Assembly: GCA_003022655.1 (NCBI GenBank)
Contig: PXSX01000224.1
Span: 1 to 11,399, forward strand
Direction: 5' to 3'
DNA: 11,399 nucleotides
Source of the DNA: Bacteroidetes bacterium QH_1_64_81
GTDB taxonomy: Bacteria > Bacteroidota > Rhodothermia > Rhodothermales > Salinibacteraceae
Both the position numbers and the translations under genes were made by a program. Positions within the stretch are counted from its first letter, which is position 1; every line of letters begins with the position of its first letter. Shown in pieces: positions 1-5,959 of this stretch. Under the pieces are notes generated by a model. It had not been told where the DNA came from, ran no database searches, and worked only from the letters and a program-made list of their open reading frames with translations.

Positions 1-57
1 AGGCGGTCGTATTGACGGAAGGCAGTCGTATTGACAGAAGGCGGTTGCATTCCTAAA
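1..57. repeat. Three imperfect 19-bp tandem units
   Basis: Units start at 1, 20 and 39. The first two differ at only a few positions; the third matches over its first half and then diverges. The array begins at the window edge and may extend further left. It lies just past the stop codon of the minus-strand head-repeat gene. Read on the minus strand, the core GTCAATACGAC(T/C)GCC would encode V-N-T-T-A, the same word found in that protein's head repeats. The period of 19 is not a multiple of three and no reading frame continues through it, so it is not coding as it stands. Confidence 0.6.
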
Positions 58-86
58 CAGGAGAGGTGCCGGGGCTGCAAACGCCG

Positions 87-1637
87 CTATGAACGCCGCC
101 GCCACAGAACACCGCCCGCCAGGCCGCCGAGGCCCAGCAGAAGCGCCAGTCCCCACGACCCCGCCGGGCTTCCCATCGGGCCCGCGGTCGCCGGCACGGC
201 GGACGCCTCCGCCTCCAGGGCCGCGAGGCGGTCTTTCATCGTCGCGATCTGCCGAACCTTCTCCTCTAGCGAGTCGATTTGGGACTGCTGCGCTTCCAGC
301 CGCTCGGCGACGGCTCCGCTGCGCCCGAGACCGACCGCGACGGTCACTTCCCCGATGCCCTCAGCCGACTTGGACGACCAGGCCTGCCCGGCAACCGGGC
401 CGTGCTCCGCGCGGCGGTACTCCCCCGGCGAGACCGCCCGGGCCGTCCCGTCACCTCGGCCGCTGGGGACGATCAGGTCGCCCCGGTCGACCGATCCGCG
501 CACCTTCGCCGGCACCTGCCCGACAAAGGCCACCTCGACACGCCGGCCCTCCTCCGCGTCCGGGCCGGACGACGGGGCCGCGTTGCCCGTCATGATCGGC
601 GCGGTCGAGGCGATCATCACCCGATCGGCGCCCTCGGCCCGGAGGCTCACCGTCCCGCCGCGGACGCCGACAATCTCGGCGGGCTCCGGCGCCTCCGCCT
701 TCTCGGCCACCGGCAGCTCCTCGGCGAAGTCCGCGCCGTCGCCCGCATAAGTGACCCCGCCGGAGCCGTTGCCCTCGATCGCTCCGACGCTGGTGCCGTT
801 CCGTTGGTAGAAGCTGAGGTAGGTCGTTCCCGAACCTGGATTGCGCCGGCCGGCCTGCAGGCCCAGCACGTCCGTGTTTTTACCGCGGTGGGTGTTTTTG
901 ATGAGGGCGATGTTGCCGGTGGGGTCGTTGGCGACGCCCTCGTTGGACTTCTCCTTCGTCACCTCAAACCGGACGCTCGGATCGGAGGGGCCGACGGCCA
1001 GGTCGCCGCTTTTCTTGAGCACCATCGCGTCGGAGGGGTTATTATCAGAGGAGCCGTTGCCCGCGACGAACAGGCTGTTGTCGTCGGACGTATTCGCGCT
1101 GTTGTACGCGCCGATCGAAAGAGACTGGTCGGTGGCGGCGGTCGTCTCATAGCCCATCGCGGTGGACCCATCGCCGCTGGCGTACGTTTGGTTGCCCATC
1201 GCGGTGGACGAGGCGCCGCCGGCGGACGTGATGAAGCCCATCGCGGTGGACCGCTCGCCGAAGGCGGTCGTGTTGCTGCCCATCGCGGTGGACCCATCGC
1301 CGCTGGCGGTCGTGTTGACCCCGAAAGCCACCGACCAGCTCCCGATGTTGCTATCGTCCCACTGGCTGCCGCTCACATACCCGGCGCGGAAGGCGCCCTT
1401 GCCCGGGTACCACATCATCCGCGTGCCCCGGCCTGTGGCGGGAATCGCGCCGGCGCCGGAGGAGACGTAGGGGGCCAGCAGGGCGCCGTCGTCGTAGCTT
1501 TCGAGCACGACGTCGCCACCGGCGTCTTCGATGGTTGTAAGCGGCGTGGGGCCCTGGGCTAAGGCCGTCGTCGCAGTGAGCAAGACGCCAACGAGGAGCA
1601 TCAGGAAAAGAGTCGCCAAGCGAACAGGACCGGTCAT
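87..1637 (-). CDS. Exported YadA-head-repeat protein with C-terminal membrane/arginine tail
   Basis: A 516-residue protein, probably a surface or periplasmic structural protein; no enzyme motif is seen. The N-terminus is a clear signal peptide (hydrophobic run at about 8-24, then ATTALAQ with a likely cut after ALA). The ATG at 1637 has a GAGG ribosome site 9 nt upstream. Residues about 105-185 carry 14-residue YadA-type head repeats with the core STAMG and the word NTTA(F/S)G. A middle region (about 200-430) contains GADFAEELP and resembles the globular segment seen after head repeats in many bacterial fibre-like proteins. Residues about 440-478 form a predicted coiled coil (heptads in ERLEAQQSQIDSLEEKV). 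The last about 24 residues are a small-residue linker, one membrane span and RRRS. The YadA beta-barrel anchor is missing. The tail resembles tripartite C-terminal sorting signals of the PEP-CTERM/MYXO-CTERM kind, but I cannot assign a class. The family call is good; the role is inferred. Confidence 0.85.
   Translation of the reverse strand: MTGPVRLATLFLMLLVGVLLTATTALAQGPTPLTTIEDAGGDVVLESYDDGALLAPYVSSGAGAIPATGRGTRMMWYPGKGAFRAGYVSGSQWDDSNIGSWSVAFGVNTTASGDGSTAMGSNTTAFGERSTAMGFITSAGGASSTAMGNQTYASGDGSTAMGYETTAATDQSLSIGAYNSANTSDDNSLFVAGNGSSDNNPSDAMVLKKSGDLAVGPSDPSVRFEVTKEKSNEGVANDPTGNIALIKNTHRGKNTDVLGLQAGRRNPGSGTTYLSFYQRNGTSVGAIEGNGSGGVTYAGDGADFAEELPVAEKAEAPEPAEIVGVRGGTVSLRAEGADRVMIASTAPIMTGNAAPSSGPDAEEGRRVEVAFVGQVPAKVRGSVDRGDLIVPSGRGDGTARAVSPGEYRRAEHGPVAGQAWSSKSAEGIGEVTVAVGLGRSGAVAERLEAQQSQIDSLEEKVRQIATMKDRLAALEAEASAVPATAGPMGSPAGSWGLALLLGLGGLAGGVLWRRRS
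1152..1319 (-). repeat. Four 42-bp units coding the YadA-type head repeats
   Basis: The 15-mer GCCCATCGCGGTGGA (plus strand) recurs unchanged at 1152, 1194, 1236 and 1278, exactly 42 bp apart. It encodes the STAMG core on the minus strand. The 27 bases between copies vary in sequence and in protein, with words such as NTTAFGE, ITSAGGA and QTYASGD. Less perfect units flank the block on both sides. The 42-bp period equals the 14-residue turn of the left-handed head helix known from YadA-family proteins. Confidence 0.85.
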
Positions 1638-1667
1638 GACTGAAAACCTCAGATTTAGAACATTCGA

Positions 1668-4600
1668 TCACGAGAGGGAAGGAGTGCGTCGCGGGCGCCA
1701 CGGACGGTTTTGGCCCCAACGCGGCGACACCCATGAGTTCGACCCTCGGGCCTTGGGGCCGAGCAGTCCCCGCTTCCGACGGTCGGCACGGGCCCGCAGC
1801 AGAAGCGATCGAAAGAATACGGCACGGCCCGTTTCCGAATGCGACAAAATCCCCCCCGAACTGCGACATGTCGGAATTGAGGGGGGAGACTGTCTGATTT
1901 GACCCCCACGGCCGCACACCCGAACGCCGCTCATTACGGAGCGTCGGCCGAGGCGGCGTCCGGGTAGGCCGACGGGCAGCACCCGAACCGCTCTTCGAAG
2001 CGGGTGGTGAACGTCTCGGGCGTGCCGAAGCCGACCTCGTAGGCAACCTCCGACACGGTTCCGGCCTCCTGTTCGAGGAGCTGGGCGGCCACGTCGAGCC
2101 GGTAGCGGCGGACGAAGGCGGCGGGGGTGGTGCCGGTCGGTTGCCTCCACGTCCGGGGACGGAAGATTGTCGGTCCCGTCATCACGGGCGCCGGCCCAGT
2201 GGGCCTCCAGAAGACGGGCGAGGCGGGCCCGCAGCGTGTCGATCGAGAACGGCTTGGTGACGTGCGCGTCGGCCCCGGCCTCCAGGGCGGCCACCGCGTC
2301 GTCCTCGTCGGCCCGGGCCGTGAGCAGCACGATCGGCGTACGGGCCAGGTCCTCGCCCTCGCGGACGCGGCGGCACAGCTCGATGCCGCCCATCCCGGGC
2401 ATCATCAGGTCCGTGAGGATGAGATCCGGCTCTGCGGCCTGGGCCGTGCCAAGCCCCTCCGCCCCGTCTTCGGCTTCGACCAGGTGGTAGTCGTCGGCGA
2501 GGTGGCGGCGCAGGTAGGCGCGCACGTCGTCGTTGTCCTCCACCACCAGGAGCACGGGCCGGTCCGGCGCCTCCGCCGAAACGCCGTCGCCCGAGGGAGC
2601 GGAGACGCCCGGTTCCGGTTCGGCCTCCCGCCCGCCGTCCGGCCCACTGCTGTCCCCGACCGCGCCCGGCTCGACCGTCGGGAGGGGAAGACGGACCGTA
2701 AACGTGCTCCCCTCGCCCGGCGTGCTCTCGACCTCGATGGTGCCGCCGTGCAGCTCAACGTACTCGCGGGCCAGGGCGAGCCCGATGCCGCTCCCGTCCG
2801 GATCGGTCGCCGCCCCGCTGCCCCGAGCAAACCGCTCGAAGATCTTCTCCTGCTGCGCGGGCGGAATCCCAGCCCCCGTATCCGTCACGCGAACGACCGC
2901 GTCCGGGGGCGTGCCGTCCCCGACGGCCAGGTGAACCGCGACCCGCCCGCCTTCCGGCGTGTGCTTCAGGGCGTTCGACAACAGATTGCCGGCAATTTTC
3001 TCCACCTTCTCGGGGTCGAGCCGGCAGGGGTGCGTGTCCACCTCCGTGTCCAGGGTTAGTCGAAGACCGCGCCGTTCCGCCAGCGGAGTGAACTGCCGCG
3101 TGACGCGCCGCAGCAGGGCGACCAGGTCCCGCGGTCGCGGCTCAAGCGTCGGTTCGGCCGTTTCGAGCTGGGCGAGATCGAAGAGCTGACCGGTTAAGCG
3201 ACGCAGGCGTTCGACGTTGCTGCGCATGATTTCGAGTTGCTCCCGAACTGGACGGGAGATTTCGCCGAAGGCCTCGCCGAGAAGATCTTGAATTGAGCCC
3301 CGAAGGATGGTGAGGGGGGTGCGCAGCTCGTGACTGACGTTGGCGAAGAAGCGGCTTTTTTCCGCGTCGAGGGCCTCCAGGCGCTCGGCCTGCCGCTCGG
3401 TCGTTTCCTTCGCCTCGGCGAGACGCCGCGTCCGCTCGTCGACCAGCCGCTGGAGCTTCCTCTGTCGGCGGCGAAGAGCCCGGACGCGCCAGGCGTAGGC
3501 CCCGCCGAGGAGGCCGAGGAAGCCGAGAACCACGAGCCCCCGAAACCAGGCGGTCTCGTAGTAGGCCTCCGGAATGGTGAACGTCATCCGGGCGGTATTC
3601 CCTGCACGTCCCTCCGCCAGCCGGGCCTTCACCTCGAAGGTGTGGGTGCCCGGCGGGAGCTCTGTATAGCGGGTGAACGATTGTTGGGTCTCGGTCCACG
3701 TCGGGTCGTAGGGCACGAGGCGGTAGGCATAGCGCACGTCCCGTCCCCGGGTGAGGTGGACCCCGGTAAAGTCGAAGCCCACTGTGCGCTGATCGGCGGC
3801 AAGCCGGGCCGAGTCCACCGGCGCCCGGGACGTATCCTCGACGTTCCACCGAGTGAGAATGGTCGTGGGGGGCGATCGCGATTCGTCGAGCACGGCGCGG
3901 GGGAGCTTCGACAATCCGGTCTCGTGACCCACGTAGAGTGTGTCCCGATAGAGCCGCGCCGCGTCGGTTTCCCGGGCGGCAAGACCGTCGGCCGCCGTCA
4001 GGTGCCGGCGGACCCGGTTCGACCGGGCATCGATCACGTGGAGTCCCTCTGTGGTGCCAACGAACACGAGTGAATCGCCCTGGGCGGTCAGCTTTTTGAT
4101 CCTCTCCTCCGCCAGGACGAGATCCACCGTCGGGTCCGACGGGGCCTGAAGGTCGATTCCGAGTACGCCCACCCGGTTCAGTCCCAGGTACACGGTCCCG
4201 TTTGAGACCCGCAGATTGCGTCCCCCAACGGATCCGTACTCGGGAAATGCGGCCACTGTATCCGCCCGGCCCGGCGTGCCGGGCGGGAAGCGGAGAAGGG
4301 CCCCTCGGCTGCGGAGGAGCACGTCGCCGTTGGGGGCGAGAGCAAACCCGTAGTAGGCACGATCCGCCCGCGGCCAGCGCCAGAGCGTGTCCGGTTCGGC
4401 TGTGCGGTCGGGACGCGCCCGAAGGAGCGCCTCGTCGGTTTGGAAGTAGCCGACGCCGTTCCGACGGATCCCCCCGTGGAGGGCCGCGATCGTCTCGTTG
4501 ACAACGTCCCATCCCGTGGTCGTTCGTCGAAGCCATCCGGCCTTCCCTACCGCGTGGAAGCCTCCGTCCCGCCTGTCCACCGAAAGCGACCACTTTCCCG

Positions 4601-4937
4601 TTCCGTCCAGCGAAACGTGGGTGGGCCGCGGCCACAGGCGGAACAGTCCCTTCTTCCACCCCAGGGCCCATAGCTCACCCCGCGTCGGGTCGACGCCGAT
4701 CGACGTGACCCAGCGCAGGTCGGTCCCATCGATCCGGTCCACGTAGCGAACGTTCGGGACCGGAAGGTGCAACAGTCCGTCCGCCGTCCCCACCCAGAGC
4801 CCGTCTTCATCGTCCCGGAGAACGGAATGGTAGATCGTCCGCGGGAGGCCCTGCTCGGGCCCGAAGGACTGGGTCCCCGTCGGCGACCACTGAACCACAC
4901 GGTTCTGCCGGACTCCGTAGAAGGTGTCGCCGTACAC
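1668..4937 (-). CDS. Long open central part of the broken hybrid kinase
   Basis: This is the longest uninterrupted frame of the hybrid kinase (1089 residues from an internal GTG at 4937; the frame is open further upstream to about 5192 without a usable start). Numbered from that GTG, it holds propeller blades to about 390, the Y_Y_Y domain (about 400-455), a membrane span (about 463-485), a coiled linker, HisKA with VSHELRTP (His536), the ATPase with NLLSNALKH, DTGAGIPP and GSGIGLALA, and a receiver with LILTDLMMPG (Asp843) and VTKPF. All key kinase and receiver residues are present. After about residue 930 the frame leaves the AraC sequence and becomes an arginine-rich out-of-frame tail that runs to 1668, 30 bp short of the next gene; that tail is not a real domain. 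The GTG has no visible ribosome site, so it is unlikely to be the native start. Confidence 0.6.
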   Translation of the reverse strand: MYGDTFYGVRQNRVVQWSPTGTQSFGPEQGLPRTIYHSVLRDDEDGLWVGTADGLLHLPVPNVRYVDRIDGTDLRWVTSIGVDPTRGELWALGWKKGLFRLWPRPTHVSLDGTGKWSLSVDRRDGGFHAVGKAGWLRRTTTGWDVVNETIAALHGGIRRNGVGYFQTDEALLRARPDRTAEPDTLWRWPRADRAYYGFALAPNGDVLLRSRGALLRFPPGTPGRADTVAAFPEYGSVGGRNLRVSNGTVYLGLNRVGVLGIDLQAPSDPTVDLVLAEERIKKLTAQGDSLVFVGTTEGLHVIDARSNRVRRHLTAADGLAARETDAARLYRDTLYVGHETGLSKLPRAVLDESRSPPTTILTRWNVEDTSRAPVDSARLAADQRTVGFDFTGVHLTRGRDVRYAYRLVPYDPTWTETQQSFTRYTELPPGTHTFEVKARLAEGRAGNTARMTFTIPEAYYETAWFRGLVVLGFLGLLGGAYAWRVRALRRRQRKLQRLVDERTRRLAEAKETTERQAERLEALDAEKSRFFANVSHELRTPLTILRGSIQDLLGEAFGEISRPVREQLEIMRSNVERLRRLTGQLFDLAQLETAEPTLEPRPRDLVALLRRVTRQFTPLAERRGLRLTLDTEVDTHPCRLDPEKVEKIAGNLLSNALKHTPEGGRVAVHLAVGDGTPPDAVVRVTDTGAGIPPAQQEKIFERFARGSGAATDPDGSGIGLALAREYVELHGGTIEVESTPGEGSTFTVRLPLPTVEPGAVGDSSGPDGGREAEPEPGVSAPSGDGVSAEAPDRPVLLVVEDNDDVRAYLRRHLADDYHLVEAEDGAEGLGTAQAAEPDLILTDLMMPGMGGIELCRRVREGEDLARTPIVLLTARADEDDAVAALEAGADAHVTKPFSIDTLRARLARLLEAHWAGARDDGTDNLPSPDVEATDRHHPRRLRPPLPARRGRPAPRTGGRNRVGGCLRGRLRHARDVHHPLRRAVRVLPVGLPGRRLGRRSVMSGVRVCGRGGQIRQSPPSIPTCRSSGGILSHSETGRAVFFRSLLLRARADRRKRGLLGPKARGSNSWVSPRWGQNRPWRPRRTPSLS
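1846..1886 (-). terminator. GC-rich stem-loop followed by a T run, after the hybrid kinase
   Basis: Read on the minus strand, six C (1886-1881) can pair with seven G (1857-1851), and the helix is followed at once by ATTTT (1850-1846). The centre is a perfect 10-bp palindrome, CGACATGTCG (1864-1873). It lies about 50 nt past the AraC stop at 1934, where a terminator is expected. The T run is short, and the arms between the G/C tract and the central palindrome pair poorly, so this is a moderate call. An operator for the downstream head-repeat gene is the main alternative. The rest of 1638-1933 holds no convincing gene. Confidence 0.5.
1934..2150 (-). pseudogene. AraC-family DNA-binding domain remnant, first helix-turn-helix missing
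   Basis: The frame reads TGTTPAAFVRRYRL, then a long helix (AAQLLEQ), the second helix-turn-helix (VSEVAYEVGFGTPETFTTRF) and FGCCPSAYP, a clear C-terminal half of an AraC domain. The usual first half (about 45 residues, with the first helix-turn-helix and the RKLxAL stretch) is absent. Immediately upstream lies the receiver-to-AraC linker (NLPSPDVEA) in another frame. The junction lies at about 2133-2150. An ATG at 2185 opens this frame but reads linker DNA out of frame, so it is not a credible separate gene. Confidence 0.8.
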
Positions 4938-5626
4938 AGTCCCCCCACTAAGACCCTGCCGCTGGACGCGCGTGTGGCGGCCGGACCATGGATCCAGGCG
5001 AAAGAGACCCGGCGTTCCACTGAGCAGGGCCTCCCCCGACCGCCCGAACCGAAGGCCTCGCCACCGTTCCTCCGTCCCCAGAACGAGCGACGAGTCGACG
5101 AACGCGACCGATCCGTCGAGCGACAGTGTGCCGGGGCCTCGCTTCGCATCAACGATCCACAGCGCGCCGTCCGGGGCGAAGTCAGCGCCCTCGTCGTGAC
5201 GACGAACAGGGTGTCGCGGCGCGACAGGAGGCGCTTAACCTCAGTCGCTCCCTCCGGCCACGGGAGCGTTCGGGCCACCTCGCCACGGTGGATGCTGACA
5301 ATTCCTTCATTCTGCACGCCCCCCCACGTCGTTCCCGACGCCGAGGCGTGAAGGTTCGTCACGGGCGCTGACGCCACAGAGTCGGGCAGATCCACCGCCC
5401 GGATGTCGTGTCCATCGTACACCGCAAGCCCCCCCTGCGTGCCAATCCACAGCCGCCCGCCCGGCCCCTGGTCGAGCGAACGGATCGATTCGTGGGGCAG
5501 TCCCTCCTGAACGGTGTACCGGCGGTAGGGCACCTCATCGTCGGCCTCCGTGGCCGAAACACCGACCAGAAGGATCAGCGCCGCAATGAGCGGCCGGACC
5601 AGAGGGGAACGGGCATCCAGGCACAT
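4547..5626 (-). pseudogene. 5' fragment of the hybrid kinase: signal peptide and first propeller blades
   Basis: This frame opens at ATG 5626. Residues 1 to about 144 are genuine: a signal peptide, then propeller sequence ending at TLFVVTT. After about 5193 the translation turns into serine/arginine-rich nonsense to the stop at 4547, while the neighbouring frame takes up EGADFAPDGALWIVD, a natural continuation of a propeller blade. Translated alone, this piece would give a short exported product without a kinase. No strong ribosome site is seen before ATG 5626. Confidence 0.7.
5192..5197 (-). other. Frameshift site inside the hybrid kinase
   Basis: On the minus strand the reading is ...GTC GTC ACG ACG AGG... 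Adding one base (for example ACG GAC GAG GGC) would join TLFVVT to DEGADFAPDGALW without a break. The simplest history is loss of one G from a GG pair. There is no homopolymer long enough to suggest programmed slippage. Confidence 0.75.
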
Positions 5627-5959
5627 GGCGATCGTCGGACGGGACGAGGGTCGCGGTATGGCCGGAAGGAAGAGAGACGGCGATCAAACGACGAGCCGAA
5701 CCGGCGCTCAGCGGAGTTGCGTGGGGGAAATGAAACGCTCGCGTAGCACTTCACGAATACTTCGATGGTGTGTTCGCCGTTGTGAGGATCGGCTTCATTC
5801 CGGGGTCCCTGGGCCCTACTCCTCACGAAGCTCCCCAAATTGACATCGGTGAGAGGACGAGCGACCGGGGAGAGCCGTCGCTTCAGGAACGATGGATTTC
5901 AGTTTGGACCTCCGGATTACCTGGCCGTTCCGGTGACCTGCGGGTGCGGAGCGTCCCGT
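5627..5959. other. 333-bp gap between two minus-strand genes
   Basis: No convincing gene is seen; the open frames here have arginine/serine-rich shadow composition. It should hold the 3' end signal of the GWxTD gene and the promoter of the hybrid kinase. I see only a weak, mismatched inverted repeat near 5910-5943 without a T run, and no promoter I would defend. Confidence 0.5.

Larger units (their letters stand above)
1934..5626 (-). pseudogene. Hybrid two-component system protein (propeller sensor, kinase, receiver, AraC), disrupted
   Basis: This is one ancestral gene read in three frames. It starts at ATG 5626 with a signal peptide (hydrophobic ALILLVGVSA), then Reg_prop propeller blades (for example GLPHESIRSL and GRLWIGTQGGLAVYDG). 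A frame slip near 5192-5197 moves to the frame that carries more blades, the Y_Y_Y domain (about 3630-3735), one membrane span (about 3485-3550), the HisKA H-box with His at 3330-3332, the ATPase N/G boxes and a receiver domain with its phospho-acceptor Asp at 2409-2411. A second change near 2133-2150 moves to the frame of the AraC C-terminal half, ending at TAA 1934. In Bacteroidota such proteins sense polysaccharide or other envelope cues and bind DNA directly. With the signal peptide and the DNA-binding domain both out of frame with the kinase, the gene as written is probably non-functional. A sequencing error could explain the first lesion but not the second. Confidence 0.8.

Noticed and set aside
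1..57. Tandem units read as a CRISPR array
   Set aside because: The units are adjacent with no spacers between them and differ among themselves.
279..1562. 427-residue plus-strand open frame with histidine/glycine repeats
   Set aside because: The repeats are the antisense of the 42-bp head-repeat units; the minus strand has the signal peptide, ribosome site and known domains.
3142..4671. 509-residue minus-strand open frame
   Set aside because: It overlaps the hybrid kinase in another frame and is proline/arginine-rich without motifs; it is not needed to join the kinase pieces.
5575..5838. Possible small minus-strand gene in the 333-bp gap
   Set aside because: No ribosome site, biased arginine/serine/proline composition and overlap with the kinase start region argue against it.
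5910..5943. Weak inverted repeat after the GWxTD stop as a terminator
   Set aside because: The arms contain several mismatches and no T run follows on the minus strand.
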